A model generated the notes under the pieces. It was not told where the DNA came from. It searched no databases and worked only from the letters and a program-made list of their open reading frames with translations. From the NCBI GenBank assembly GCA_947090765.1, contig OX352322.1:825501-889500 (forward strand): DNA of 64,000 nt, given 5' to 3'. The first letter of the stretch is position 1, and each line of letters starts with the position of its first letter. The stretch comes from Pseudomonas sp. MM223 (lineage in GTDB: Bacteria; Pseudomonadota; Gammaproteobacteria; Pseudomonadales; Pseudomonadaceae). A program made the position numbers and the translations under genes. Of this stretch, positions 16,556-26,668 are shown piece after piece.

Positions 16556-17114
16556 TCAGGGCTTGGTTTGGAACATGCCGGGCAAGGCGTTGGCTGGCTG
16601 GGTGAGCGCAGGGGGCTGGATGGCTACCGATGGGGCCTGGTCAGAAAACCCCAACGGGAATCGCTTGCCCTTACGCTCGAGCGTTACGCCGTCCAGGGTG
16701 ATCTGAGCAACGCGGTAGCCACCAGGCAGCTCGCGGCCAATCAGGGCATCAACCTCGATACCGCTGCTGTAGAGCAGGGTCGCCTGCATCCTGCGAGCTC
16801 GAACCCGTGACGGCCTTGACCACTGGGAGGTCTGACTTGGCGGCTGCTTTGCTTTCAGAGGGCAGGTACTGCATAGGCTGAGGCGCAGGGAAGGGATTAC
16901 TCATCCCAGTGCTTACCGGTTGGACCGATGGCGTGGGTTCGCCCTTCATTTCTCGCTCGGCCTTGGCTCGTTCGGCCTTGGCCTTCAACAGAATCGTCTC
17001 GCTCTGTACCTTCCCCAGTTCGCCAATGCTGATGCCAGACAATTCCGAAGGGGTCGCAAAGGCATTCGTAGCGAACGCCGCGACGATCAAGAGGCCCACG
17101 GCGTTATTTCGCAT
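16556..17114 (-). pseudogene. pilP: Type IVb pilus protein PilP, frameshifted
   Basis: The N-terminal frame has a signal peptide (MRNNAVGLLIVAAFATNAFA), the PilP-like ISIGELGKVQSETILLKAKA and a linker ending VTGSSSQ. The C-terminal frame continues MQATLLYSSGIEVDALIGRE, LPGGYRVAQITLDGVTLERK, which is the PilP C-terminal fold. Removing one G from the GG near 16,795 joins them. The first possible codon is a GTG at 17121-17123; the ATG at 17112-17114 has AGGTGAT upstream and is preferred. PilP is periplasmic and helps connect platform and secretin. Confidence 0.7.
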
Positions 17115-18441
17115 ACAGATCACCTGTCACAGTCCACATCAAATGGTTGGCCTGATACTCAGCCTTGATTTCGCGCAGCCTCAGCCCCTGGACGGGTGCG
17201 TCCGTGAGCGAGTCGTGCGGTAGCACACCCGTGCTGTACTTCAATTCAAACTGCCTCCACTCAGGGGGCGGAGGCGGTGGAGGAGCGGGTTGTCCTGGCA
17301 GGGCGGGCTCTTGGGGAACAGCAACAGGCACTTCAGTGAGCGTCGGTTCTTGAGAAAAACGATGAAGCGACGACGTCAAATTGGCAGTTGCTTCGGCTAC
17401 GTTCAGCAGTGGCTCGTCACCTGCTGCAGGCAGAGATATCGCGTAAGGCAGCGTCGCGGAATTACCCTGGTTGAAGAATGCAGGGGGACCCGAAAAGACG
17501 CCGTTCGTGGCGGATATGAGGTCAGCTGCCGTGCTGTTGCCTGTGCGGTTGTAGGTGGTCAGAACCTGGGAGCCGTCGCACACAGCGTCGGCATAAAGCC
17601 AGCCATCGATGCTGGGGGGCAGCCAGTAAATGACCTTGCTGCAACCGTCCACAAAGTCTCCGACTGAGGGACGTTTTGCCCAAGGGTGCTCCAAGGCTTG
17701 TGCAGGCTGAGTGCTGCCACTCTCCCGCTCCAGCCTGGCGAGTTCTTCGAGCCGCTTCTGCTCGGCCGCCAAGCGTTTCTCCGCCTCAACCTGGTCCTGG
17801 TAGGCGCTCCACTGCGACCAACCGATCAGCCCTGCTGTAACAACGATGCCTGCGATTGCTAGCTGGGACAGCTCTGCTCTGGATAGCCCGAACACCAATG
17901 GGCGTAGTCGATACTCGCGCTTGAGCTTCGACGGCTGGAGCAGCTCATCGACATCGAGTGGTTTGCCCCCCATGTCGAATTCGGTGGGCAAATACCACTC
18001 TTCAAACTCAATCCCGCGGCTGCGCTGTTGCGCCACTCGCCGGCGGATTTCGACTTCCGAGCCAATGACGTCACAGCCAGGGATGATGCCGCCCTTGTAA
18101 ACAGCGACAAGCGCGTATCGATCCTCGTCCGGGCTCACTCGCCACGCGGCGATCCAGGACTCACCGAGCTGGCCTGCCAGGGTCGAGGCCAGGGAGTACA
18201 TCCCTTTGGTCACACCATCGGTACGAGCAACGAAGCCGGCCTGGATAATTCGCGGGTTACGTCGAATCGTGACGATATCGAGCTTGTTCTCCTTACCGAA
18301 CTGGCGAGCTTCCTTCATGTGGCCAGTCACGCTGCCCAGCGGGTGCCATCGCAATCCGGTGACGAACGCTCGGCCTCGGTGGTGCAGAATCTGCACCCGA
18401 GAGATGCGTGGCGACTGAGTTTCAGTGCTCATTGTCGGCAT
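17104..18441 (-). CDS. pilO: Type 4b pilus protein PilO2
   Basis: 445 aa. A cytoplasmic N-domain (RAFVTGLRWHPLGS) leads to a single membrane segment near residue 205 (LAIAGIVVTAGLIGWSQW), a coiled-coil (QVEAEKRLAAEQKRLEELAR) and a periplasmic part with a proline run before EWRQFELKY. This matches PilO2 of R64-type systems. It overlaps pilP by 11 bases and starts one base after pilN ends. Confidence 0.8.
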   Translation of the reverse strand: MPTMSTETQSPRISRVQILHHRGRAFVTGLRWHPLGSVTGHMKEARQFGKENKLDIVTIRRNPRIIQAGFVARTDGVTKGMYSLASTLAGQLGESWIAAWRVSPDEDRYALVAVYKGGIIPGCDVIGSEVEIRRRVAQQRSRGIEFEEWYLPTEFDMGGKPLDVDELLQPSKLKREYRLRPLVFGLSRAELSQLAIAGIVVTAGLIGWSQWSAYQDQVEAEKRLAAEQKRLEELARLERESGSTQPAQALEHPWAKRPSVGDFVDGCSKVIYWLPPSIDGWLYADAVCDGSQVLTTYNRTGNSTAADLISATNGVFSGPPAFFNQGNSATLPYAISLPAAGDEPLLNVAEATANLTSSLHRFSQEPTLTEVPVAVPQEPALPGQPAPPPPPPPEWRQFELKYSTGVLPHDSLTDAPVQGLRLREIKAEYQANHLMWTVTGDLYAK

Positions 18442-18442
18442 C

Positions 18443-20263
18443 TCAAAGAACCTGGCAGACGCTGAGTGGCGGCCTGCAGTGGGTGCGGGAGGCAGGAGCG
18501 GTTCCGTTCAAGCTGAACTGATGGCTGCTGAGGGGGTAAGGAATGCTCCAGCTGCTGGACAGGCTGTCGGGTAGAACGATCGGCGTTACCAGAACGACCA
18601 GGGAACTGTGGGTGGTAGCGCGCTTGCGACCGCCGCCCAGGCCAAAGAAGCTTGCACTCCCTACACCACTCTTGTCGGCGTTTTCACTGTTCTCATCGAA
18701 CCCGGTCAGGACGAGTGTTTCACCGCTCCGCAGGCGTACCTTGGGGGCAACGTTCTTGGTGTCATAGTCTGTGGTCTGGATCTTCGATTCATTGCTTTCG
18801 AAGTCCTTGAAGGTGGGCTTGCTGCTGATGCTCAGCGTGATCATCAGCAGCATGTTTTCTTTGTCCAGGAGCTTCGGCAGCAGCATCATGTTGAAGCCAC
18901 TGGTGATGGTTGCCGGCGTCAGGGCAGTGCTTGAACCTACCGAGGCAGTGGTGGTGGTCGAGCTCGAGGCGACGTAGCTCTGAACGTTACCGATCTGGAT
19001 GGGCGCGGGTTGCAAGTTGAGTGTAGTGACCGAAGGCGAGCGGACCTCCGACACCCGGCCTTGCTCCGACAGAGCTTGGAGGACGGCTTTCGAGCCAGCC
19101 CACGGCGAGCTGGACGTGTCCAGAATGCTACCGGTTGCAGAGATTGCCTCTGAGCTAATGCCGGCAACGGTGTTGCTGAGTCCAAAGCCCCATTTGCCTG
19201 ATATCGACTTGTAGACGGCGCTCCAGTTGATGGCTGTCTGATCGCTGTCGGTAAAGTTCACCTCATAGACCTTGACGTTGAAAAGTACCTGCCGCGTGAT
19301 ACTGCGATTGGTGTCCTTGAGGTAGGCCGCGATACGGTTCAGTACGTCAGGGCGATCGCTGACGGTGAGCGAACCGGTGGAGCGGGAAAGCGACAGGCGC
19401 CCGGGCGGTTGTACGCTTAGCATTGCCCGCACATCGTTCTCGATGTCGGTCATCAACGATGTCTTATAGGTCGACTTGGTGCTCTGGTTGCTCCCAGACT
19501 CCCCTGTGGCGCCCGAAGAGCTGGACGAGCCGGTATCTCCGCTGCCTGTCGAGGTCAGCAGGCCGGACTTCACCGTACTCTCGATTTCCAGGACATCGCC
19601 GAAGGTCCACACATCGAAGGTGCGCGTGTCAAAGTAGGTGATCCGCACGCCTCGTAGTTCCTGGTCAAAGTGCCAGGACAGGCCGAGCTGAGAGGTCGCC
19701 TGGTTGAGCAGACCGGATACTTTCCCTGAGTACTTGAGGCCCGAAATCAAGCTGCTGGAGCCAATGCCGAGGTCGAAGGTGCTCGTATCACCATAGCCAC
19801 CCATCACTGAGCTTGGCAGGAGGCCGGCCAAGCTATCGGGGTTTGCTACAGGAGGCTTTGGCTGGGCCGTTTTGTCCGACTTCCCAGACGACAGAATTGC
19901 CGGGTTGATTGCATCAGGTGCCACGATTACCGGCAGGCCTGTTTCCTTGGTGATGTACTGGGCCAGCTGCGAAATCGAGACAGCCCCTGCCGGGCGATAC
20001 GCGATGTCGGCATCGAGCGCGAAGGGCAGCCCACGCTTGCTCACCAGCGGCTGCGTCGACACCCACGGCTTGTTGCTAAACACCACGGTTTCACGCGCCT
20101 GTTGAGGCTGCTGATTCTGGAGGTACTTGCTGTATTGCCCTGCAGTTCGCCCTTCATACTCCGAGCGGTCAAATGACTCGTTCACGCGCTGCAGCGCGCA
20201 GCTGGTCAACATTGCCATGGCGATCGGCGTCAGGGCCCAGCGTGCCCAAGCGGACTTGGTCAT
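18443..20263 (-). CDS. pilN: Type IVb pilus outer-membrane secretin PilN
   Basis: 606 aa lipoprotein: signal peptide with lipobox MLTSC (Cys22). An N0/N1-type domain (about 90-260) contains AVSISQLAQYITKETGLPVI. A Ser/Gly linker follows (TGSGDTGSSSSSGATGESGS), then the secretin domain (about 280-570) with EVRSPSVTTLNLQPAPIQIG and the end SLVVLVTPIVLPDS. It forms the outer-membrane channel for the thin pilus. The ATG overlaps the pilL stop by 4 bases. Intact. Confidence 0.88.
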   Translation of the reverse strand: MTKSAWARWALTPIAMAMLTSCALQRVNESFDRSEYEGRTAGQYSKYLQNQQPQQARETVVFSNKPWVSTQPLVSKRGLPFALDADIAYRPAGAVSISQLAQYITKETGLPVIVAPDAINPAILSSGKSDKTAQPKPPVANPDSLAGLLPSSVMGGYGDTSTFDLGIGSSSLISGLKYSGKVSGLLNQATSQLGLSWHFDQELRGVRITYFDTRTFDVWTFGDVLEIESTVKSGLLTSTGSGDTGSSSSSGATGESGSNQSTKSTYKTSLMTDIENDVRAMLSVQPPGRLSLSRSTGSLTVSDRPDVLNRIAAYLKDTNRSITRQVLFNVKVYEVNFTDSDQTAINWSAVYKSISGKWGFGLSNTVAGISSEAISATGSILDTSSSPWAGSKAVLQALSEQGRVSEVRSPSVTTLNLQPAPIQIGNVQSYVASSSTTTTASVGSSTALTPATITSGFNMMLLPKLLDKENMLLMITLSISSKPTFKDFESNESKIQTTDYDTKNVAPKVRLRSGETLVLTGFDENSENADKSGVGSASFFGLGGGRKRATTHSSLVVLVTPIVLPDSLSSSWSIPYPLSSHQFSLNGTAPASRTHCRPPLSVCQVL

Positions 20264-21393
20264 TTCTTTTTCCTCTCAGCTACGTGCAGGACGCTCTGCG
20301 CCCCCTCGCTGCCGTCGACCACGAAGGGGCGAGGGGCGTTGTCGTAAAGTGGGAACAGCTGCTTGATGGCTTCCTGGAAAGACCCTTCGAAACGCAGCGG
20401 GGCCTCAATGGGGTAGTTGAGGTCCTCCTGTGCCCAGATCACTCGCCAGTTGGCTTTTTTGGCCCATTCCTCAACGGTCTCGCGCAACGTTGATCCAACT
20501 GCGGCCGTCCATACCTGTGGCAGCGGCCGGGGAGCGGGTTTGACCTCGATGGGCGGGGCGCCGACTGCGGTACTAGAGACCGCAACCGCTGGCTTGGAAG
20601 CTGCCTGTTTGTTCGGCACTGTCGGTGCTGGGAACGCAGGCGTCGAAGGTTTAGCCGCGGCGGTTACGGTCGCAGCCGGGATAGAGCCATCCTTGGCGGG
20701 TGCCACTGGGGGGAGCGCGGGAGCCACTGGCGCTGGGGATGCGACAGCGGGCGTAGTGGTGGAGATGGGAGGGGGACTAGGCACTGCGGCGACGACTACG
20801 CCCGGCGTCGAGCCCGGTGTGGCGGAGCTGGTTTCAGGAGTCCGCGCTTTGTCGGCGTAGAGCTCGCCTGCCGGCGTCGACGGGGTTGGCAATTGGTAAC
20901 CGGGGCGAAGCACGAAGCACACCTGACGGTTCACTTCATCGATCTTCACCTGCCAGGCTGGGCCGGCGAGGACCTGGAGGGTATTACGCAGCGTCATCGG
21001 GCCAAGTTTGTACTGGGCTGCCGGCAGAGGTCGGGTGTACAGGATGTTGACGTGCTGCGAACTGGGCGGGCAGAGGGCGTACCCTGACCGGTCGACCACG
21101 TAGAGCATGGCATCCCTAACGCTTGGGTTCATGCTGGACGGGATGGTTACGTCGATGATCTGTGCCATCAGGTCGCGCTGGCTCGCATCGGGTTGGGTGC
21201 TCACCAAGGTGTAGCGGCCATACCGAACGACCGGTTCCTTCTCCGGACTTGCACCGTTCGGGTAGATGTCCGGAGACAGCCATTCGGGATTACGGCTGCT
21301 ATCGAACGCCGGCTTCGGCGGCTGCTCAGCCTTCTGAATCGCACAACCAGCAACGAGTGCGGCGAGCGAGAGAGTGGTCAACTGCCTGATCAT
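20260..21393 (-). CDS. pilL: Type IVb pilus lipoprotein PilL with TcpQ-like C-terminus
   Basis: 377 aa. Signal peptide MIRQLTTLSLAALVAGC with a lipobox; AGGGGG precedes the ATG. The N-domain contains RYTLVSTQPDASQRDLMAQI and LRNTLQVLAGPAWQVKIDE. A long Pro/Ala-rich linker (about 185-285) leads to a C-terminal TcpQ-like domain (GSTLRETVEEWAKKANWRVI, then DLNYPIEAPLRFEGSFQEAI). It is the first gene of the pilus operon. The operon promoter should lie in 21,394-21,569, shared with the divergent DUF6710 gene. Confidence 0.83.
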   Translation of the reverse strand: MIRQLTTLSLAALVAGCAIQKAEQPPKPAFDSSRNPEWLSPDIYPNGASPEKEPVVRYGRYTLVSTQPDASQRDLMAQIIDVTIPSSMNPSVRDAMLYVVDRSGYALCPPSSQHVNILYTRPLPAAQYKLGPMTLRNTLQVLAGPAWQVKIDEVNRQVCFVLRPGYQLPTPSTPAGELYADKARTPETSSATPGSTPGVVVAAVPSPPPISTTTPAVASPAPVAPALPPVAPAKDGSIPAATVTAAAKPSTPAFPAPTVPNKQAASKPAVAVSSTAVGAPPIEVKPAPRPLPQVWTAAVGSTLRETVEEWAKKANWRVIWAQEDLNYPIEAPLRFEGSFQEAIKQLFPLYDNAPRPFVVDGSEGAQSVLHVAERKKK

Positions 21394-21569
21394 GAGGCCC
21401 CCTGTAGTCATTGAGGGCACGGTGACAGCCAGCAGATTCTCATGCAGCAGGAAATCAATATCACACAGAGTTAGAATTTCCGGCGCGCTTGATGGAACGC
21501 AAGCAAGTTGCCGCTTTGGGCGCCGAGGTTGGCCTGACCTCGAACTGGAAAAGATCAACGGAGGTGATA

Positions 21570-22244
21570 ATGCTCGACAGTCGAATTGCCGCTTTCGAAC
21601 ACCTGATGGACTGGGCGAACAGTCTCAGCGCTGAACACAATCGGCGCGGCCTGGAAGACCTCATAAAAATTGTGCTCAGGCCCGTTCAGGCCATCCACTT
21701 ACGAGACGCACTGCTTCGACCTCGGCATGCGGGCCCTCAGTCGCTGCACTGGATGAGCTCACTTGGTGGGCTGTGGGATGGTTACGCCGATAACGGCACT
21801 TGGGCTGCATTTCTGCTGAAGAATTGCCGTCGGCCAGTGGATCAGAGCTCAAGTATCCGGTTGGCCAGTGACATGGTAATCCCGACTCTGTGGTCGGAAA
21901 GCAGCATACTCAACAGCCTCGGCATGATCGGGGAGGGGCGTGAGCTCGGCGCGTTCGTGCAGGATCCAAACCATAGCGTGACCCTGATGCAGCCATTGAA
22001 CATAGCTTGGGTCAACGGCGGTAACCATTCGATCGCCCAAGGCATTCTGGGCGGGGAAGGGGTGCTCTTACCTGATGATGTTTATGACGTTACCGAGATC
22101 ATCAGGGGAGTGCGTTTTGATGGCGAATGCTGGGTCTGTCGGAAGACCGGCGACAAATATGGTTCACCAATCTACGTTGAGTTTGGATGGGCCTGGGAGA
22201 TCGCACGCTTGCTGATCGACCTCCCACGCGGATCTACTGGCTGA
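21570..22244 (+). CDS. DUF6710 family protein, the only plus-strand gene of the ICE segment
   Basis: 224 aa. The start MLDSRIAAF (ATG 21570-21572) has GGAGGTG upstream; the longer frame to 21489 does not fit as well. Motifs include GNHSIAQGILGGEG, VYDVTEIIRGVRFDG and a CWVCRKTG pair. The family has no known function. It points against all neighbours and overlaps the 3' end of the SNF2 helicase gene tail to tail by 11 bases, so it is probably an accessory gene gained later. Confidence 0.7.
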   Translation: MLDSRIAAFEHLMDWANSLSAEHNRRGLEDLIKIVLRPVQAIHLRDALLRPRHAGPQSLHWMSSLGGLWDGYADNGTWAAFLLKNCRRPVDQSSSIRLASDMVIPTLWSESSILNSLGMIGEGRELGAFVQDPNHSVTLMQPLNIAWVNGGNHSIAQGILGGEGVLLPDDVYDVTEIIRGVRFDGECWVCRKTGDKYGSPIYVEFGWAWEIARLLIDLPRGSTG

Positions 22245-24201
22245 TGGTCGCGGCGAGCATAGCCTTGGCCAAGGCGTCCTGCTGCTCTTCCGGTTCAATG
22301 AGCTCCAAGCTGACTTGGCGCTTCGCTAAGAGCATCTGCCAGAGCTGCTGATCGATGCTGTTCTCCACGAGGGGGATCTTCACGATCACCGTCCTGAGCT
22401 GACCATTCCGGTACGCCCGGTCCTCGGCCTGATCCTGTTGTCCGGGTGTCCAGGGCAGACCCAGGAAGAAGACGTAGTTGGCGGCCGTGAGGTTGTTGCC
22501 GGTACCGGCGGCTTGGGTGGTGCAGATGAAAGCCCTGCAGTCGGGGGCGCCCTGGAACTTGTCGATCGCCTTCTGTCGTTTGGTGAGTGTGTCACTGCCG
22601 ACCAGGGTGACGTTCCCGATACCGGCTGCATCGCACAGCTCCTTGAGGTGCGCGACGGTGGGTTTGAACTCGCAGAACAGGATAACCTTGTCTTCGGGGT
22701 CCAGCTCGCCCAGCAGGTCCATAGCGACTCTGACCTTCACCTGTTCCAGGTAATGGCGAAGCGCGCCGAGCCTGGCAAAGATGGGCCTGTCCTCGAGGCG
22801 AATGCTGTCGTACTTTTTCCGCTCCTCCACCCCCATCGCCACGGGCAGCAACTGCCGGTGCTTACCCTTGAGCCCGGGCAGAACGTCTTTGCGCCGGCGA
22901 AGCATCCAGTCGCCCAGTTCTGCCCGGAGGTTTTGCCGGAACTCTGGGCTGCCGGCGAAGCGTTCGCAGAAATCGCTGAGGGGCAACTGGCCGACCGGGT
23001 GCCCCGATAGACGTAGCAGGGTGTGCAGCTCCGTCTCGCGATTGAGGACAGGCGTTCCTGTCAGCAGATAGCGATTCGGCACCTTGGCTGCGATATCGAA
23101 GCCATGGCGTGTACGCTCGGCAGTCGGCTCCTTCAATTGGTGCGCCTCGTCGACCACTAGAACGTGGTAATGCTCAGCCAGCAGCACGTAGTCGCCGAGA
23201 CGCTCGTAGTTGATCAGCATCCATTGGACCAGCGGGTCGTGCTTCTGCACAGCGACTGTCGCGTCGGGGTAGACCGCCAGGATTTCGCGCTGCCAGTTGA
23301 TCAGCAACGAGGAAAGGGTCACCACCAGGATCGGGCGACCGGCTGCACTGATATGCGCCGCGATGATGGCCTGGCGCGTCTTGCCGAGGCCCATATCATC
23401 AGCCAGCAGTGCGCTGGTGCGCTGGAGCAGGTGAGCGATGCCAGCAGGCTGGTGATCGAGCAGGGAATAGCCGACCAGGGCCTGGGCGATCGTGGCATCT
23501 GAGAACTCGGTGCGTTCGATCGGCGAGACGGCAGCGAGGTAGATGTCGTTGGAGCTCTCCTCACCGCTGGCGGCTGTCGAGGGTTCCTGAGGAGTACCGC
23601 CCAGGCTGATGCGCGGAATGTCTGCTGCTGGAGTCACAGAGCCATCGCTCAGGAGCTCCTGTACAACGTCCAGGATCTCGAACTGATCCTCTACAAGACC
23701 GAGCTCCAGGACCAGGTTGCTGCGCAGGATCTCGGCGGTGGCGTTGACTCGCCACGAGCTGGATTTGCCCAGGAACACTCCCCGCATCCGGCGGGCCACT
23801 GCAACGACTCCAGGATGATAATCTCCGGACAGCAGCACACCGCCGTCGGCTAGCGGAGCAATTCGCAGCAGCATTCCGGAGATGAAAGCGTCTCGGCGTG
23901 GGTTGGCCAGTGCGCTCTCGATCTTCTGGCGGAATGCCTGCCATGATTCAGTGACCTTGCCACCGGCCAGCTCGATCAGTTGGTGGTACACCAGGTCCAG
24001 CTCGTCGATGAACTTGGCCTTGGGCACGCGCCAATAACGGCAGAGTGGGTGATCGCCGCGGCGAATGAAGAACCCGCTACGGGCGAACATGACCTTGTTT
24101 GCGCCCTCAATGTACGGCATGAGGATGCCCATGTCGTAGCCGTCGAACACGGCGGCTTCGAGCAACACTGGCTGGCTGTTGAGGAGGCGTGGTCGTTTCA
24201 A
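22234..24201 (-). CDS. SNF2-family DEAD/DEAH helicase
   Basis: About 655 aa from a TTG (24199-24201) that overlaps the previous stop (TTGA) and has GAGGA upstream; an open frame continues to 24264. The N-terminal 260 residues are unassigned. The helicase core has YSLLDHQPAGIAHLL, Walker A LLADDMGLGKT, DEAH box VVDEAHQLK, TGTPVLN, and the C-lobe motifs VILFCEFKPTV, TTQAAGTGNNLTAANYVFFL and QAEDRAYRNGQ. It resembles SMARCAL1-like translocases carried by ICEs. The role in ICE DNA processing is inferred. Confidence 0.8.
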   Translation of the reverse strand: MKRPRLLNSQPVLLEAAVFDGYDMGILMPYIEGANKVMFARSGFFIRRGDHPLCRYWRVPKAKFIDELDLVYHQLIELAGGKVTESWQAFRQKIESALANPRRDAFISGMLLRIAPLADGGVLLSGDYHPGVVAVARRMRGVFLGKSSSWRVNATAEILRSNLVLELGLVEDQFEILDVVQELLSDGSVTPAADIPRISLGGTPQEPSTAASGEESSNDIYLAAVSPIERTEFSDATIAQALVGYSLLDHQPAGIAHLLQRTSALLADDMGLGKTRQAIIAAHISAAGRPILVVTLSSLLINWQREILAVYPDATVAVQKHDPLVQWMLINYERLGDYVLLAEHYHVLVVDEAHQLKEPTAERTRHGFDIAAKVPNRYLLTGTPVLNRETELHTLLRLSGHPVGQLPLSDFCERFAGSPEFRQNLRAELGDWMLRRRKDVLPGLKGKHRQLLPVAMGVEERKKYDSIRLEDRPIFARLGALRHYLEQVKVRVAMDLLGELDPEDKVILFCEFKPTVAHLKELCDAAGIGNVTLVGSDTLTKRQKAIDKFQGAPDCRAFICTTQAAGTGNNLTAANYVFFLGLPWTPGQQDQAEDRAYRNGQLRTVIVKIPLVENSIDQQLWQMLLAKRQVSLELIEPEEQQDALAKAMLAATISQ

Positions 24202-24500
24202 TTGGCGTCCTCGCCCTTGGGCTTCATCGGCACCGTTTGGTCGTGGTGGTAGGCCGCGCCCCAACGGGTTAAGAGCACTGAGCCGTGGAGTGATCCTCCC
24301 TGGCCACTGATTACATACGCAGCTGGTTCTGCTCCCTTCGGCACACGTCTGCGTTCCTGCTTCCAGTACCCGGCGGTCTTGATGTCGTCAGGTTGTAGCG
24401 GCCAGCATGACTCACCTGGCCGGGACTCATAATGGGGGATCTTCGGATTGTTCGCCTGCTCGGCCTTCAGCCGATCAATGACTTTCTTGGAACGAGCCAC
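24198..24500 (-). CDS. ICE hypothetical protein, 100 aa
   Basis: No ATG is available. The second GTG (24498-24500) sits five bases after GGAGG and is preferred over the GTG at 24506, which overlaps that site. Contains PGESCWPLQPDDIKTAGYWK and a Lys-rich end. It is translationally coupled to the SNF2 helicase by a 4-base overlap. Family not recognised. Confidence 0.6.
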   Translation of the reverse strand: MARSKKVIDRLKAEQANNPKIPHYESRPGESCWPLQPDDIKTAGYWKQERRRVPKGAEPAAYVISGQGGSLHGSVLLTRWGAAYHHDQTVPMKPKGEDAN

Positions 24501-24637
24501 AAGCACCTCCGGGAGGATGAGTAGTCAACACGTCATCATTCAAGGTGCGCCTGCCCGCACCCGTAAGAGCGAGCAGATTGGCAGCTGGGGGAGAGCGGCT
24601 ACAGGAGAAATGGATTACCGCCCCCGAAGCATTTCGG

Positions 24638-26548
24638 CTACATGCCCCTGGGCTTGGACATATCCGGCTTGCCGCTCACCGAGGGGTAGCTCACACGGCA
24701 GTTGTTCACCTTGTACCCGGTGCATCCCCAGAAGTCGTAACCCCCATCACCGCGCTTCTGGCGGCGCGCCAGTGGCATCCCGCACTTGCCGCAGGAATGG
24801 CCGCCCTGGGTGTCTGATGAAGCTTCAGGCGAACGCGCCTTCATCGCCACTGTGGGCGCCTGGCGGAGGGCTGCGAGCTCCGTCTGGAGATGTTGAAAGA
24901 ACTTGGCAACCACCGAGCCGTACTGCTCATCCCCCCGTGCGATTCGGTCCAGGTCCTTCTCCAGCGTACTGGTGAACGCCAGTTCGACGAAGCTGAAGCG
25001 GCCCTCCAACTGGTCGATGGTGCTCACCCCTAACGGGCCAGGGACCAATTTGCGCTTCTCCTCAACGACCAGGCCTTTGCCGGTGATGTTCTTGATGATC
25101 GATGCAAACGTGCTGGGGCGTCCGATCCCCAGTCGCTCCAGCTCCTTGATCAGGCTTGCCTTGGTGAAGCGTGCCGGCGCCTTCGTCTTCTGGTTGAGCA
25201 CCTCACCCTGAAGCACGCTGAGGATCTGTTTGGGTTCGAGCACCGGCACCGGATTCTTGGGGATGTCGGTCGACTCTTCATCCGTCTCGTCCTTCTGCAA
25301 AAGCTTCATCCAGCCGAGATAGGCGACAGTGCTGCCAGTCGCGGCGAAGCGCAGAGGCCTCTGATCCGGTCCCCTGGCCAGCAGTTTGGCCATGCGCACG
25401 TCGTAGATGGCGTCTGCGAGCTGGCTGGCCAGCGCCCTGACCCGGATGAGCTTGTACAGCGCTTGCTCATCAGCAGACTCGCCTGCAACTTCATCCTCCC
25501 AGGCGGTTGGCGCAATTGCGGGGTGACCTTCCTGGGCGCTATCCGCAGCCTTGAACGTCCGGCGCTCGTCAACAACGTCGAGGCCTTGTCTGCGAGCCGC
25601 TGCCTGGATATCTGGCATGGCTTCATCGGCCAAGTTGGGGTTATCCGTCCGGTGATAGGTGATCACGCCCTGTTCGTACAGGCGCTGCGCGATCTGCATG
25701 GTTTTGTCCGGGTCCCATTTCAGCGCTACGCTGGCTGCCTGCTGCAGGGTGGATGAAATGAACGGTGGGGGTGGCGGGCGCCGCTTCTTTCCGTCTTCAC
25801 ATGACTCGACAATTACCGCGCGTGTTGCGGCAACTCTTGCCGCGAGTGTGCCGTCTTGAATATAGGGGTTTTCTTTGCTCGCGAAGTCGGGGATCGGTTG
25901 CCATACGGCAGTCCAGTCCATACCGGTGGTTTCGTCCTTGAAGGTCAGCTCTACCCCGAAGTGGTGGACCACCTTGAAGTTCCTGATTTCACGCTCGCGC
26001 AACACCACCAGGTAGAGGGCAGGTGATTGAACTCGACCAGCGGAGGTAGGTTGGCCCAGGACTCTGCGAAGCTCCTGCGTGACCAGGTATCCCACCAGGC
26101 GGTCCAGCACTCGCCGGCACTCTTGTGAGGCAACGAGTTGCCCATCGATTCTCCGTGCATTGGCCAGGCCCTCCCGTACTCTGGCTTGGGTGATCTCATT
26201 GAACGTGACTCGCTTGTACTCGCGGATCCCCAGCGTCTGCTGTATGTGCCAGGCGATACTTTCCCCCTCCCGGTCCGGGTCGGTGGCGATGTACACCTCC
26301 GTGGCGTCCTTGAGCGCTTTGCGAATGGTGCTGACGTTGCGGGCACTCTTGGGCAGGATCTCGTAGACCGGACGAAGGGTCTTCAAGACGCCGGTTGTGA
26401 TCATCGTGTGGTCCTGACCCGATTGGGGGAGATCACGGATGTGGCCACCAGATGCCACCACCACCCAGTGCTCGCCAGGGCGGATCTTCTTCATCATGGG
26501 CCCAAGCTTCTTCAGCTTGCCCGGTGCCTCGATGATCATGAGTTTCAT
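24638..26548 (-). CDS. Type IA DNA topoisomerase
   Basis: 636 aa. TOPRIM domain at the start (MIIEAPGKLKKL, then YIATDPDREGESIAWH). The central gate includes TSAGRVQSPAL and the active-site segment VITYHRTDN with the catalytic Tyr; the usual sequence is ITYMRTDS. There is one C-terminal zinc ribbon (CGKCGMPLARR, then WGCTGYKVNNC). It relaxes or decatenates DNA, useful during ICE replication or transfer. A start at 26,608 is possible but less likely than the ATG at 26546-26548. Confidence 0.88.
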   Translation of the reverse strand: MKLMIIEAPGKLKKLGPMMKKIRPGEHWVVVASGGHIRDLPQSGQDHTMITTGVLKTLRPVYEILPKSARNVSTIRKALKDATEVYIATDPDREGESIAWHIQQTLGIREYKRVTFNEITQARVREGLANARRIDGQLVASQECRRVLDRLVGYLVTQELRRVLGQPTSAGRVQSPALYLVVLREREIRNFKVVHHFGVELTFKDETTGMDWTAVWQPIPDFASKENPYIQDGTLAARVAATRAVIVESCEDGKKRRPPPPPFISSTLQQAASVALKWDPDKTMQIAQRLYEQGVITYHRTDNPNLADEAMPDIQAAARRQGLDVVDERRTFKAADSAQEGHPAIAPTAWEDEVAGESADEQALYKLIRVRALASQLADAIYDVRMAKLLARGPDQRPLRFAATGSTVAYLGWMKLLQKDETDEESTDIPKNPVPVLEPKQILSVLQGEVLNQKTKAPARFTKASLIKELERLGIGRPSTFASIIKNITGKGLVVEEKRKLVPGPLGVSTIDQLEGRFSFVELAFTSTLEKDLDRIARGDEQYGSVVAKFFQHLQTELAALRQAPTVAMKARSPEASSDTQGGHSCGKCGMPLARRQKRGDGGYDFWGCTGYKVNNCRVSYPSVSGKPDMSKPRGM

Positions 26549-26668
26549 AGGGTGTCCCTGCACAGATAAATCAGGGAGCACTCTTGCCGCCGACCGGGGA
26601 GGGCACAACGCGAAATGGTCAACTGGAAGGGAGGGAATTCGGTAGGGCTCAGGCCCACGGAGGAAGGG

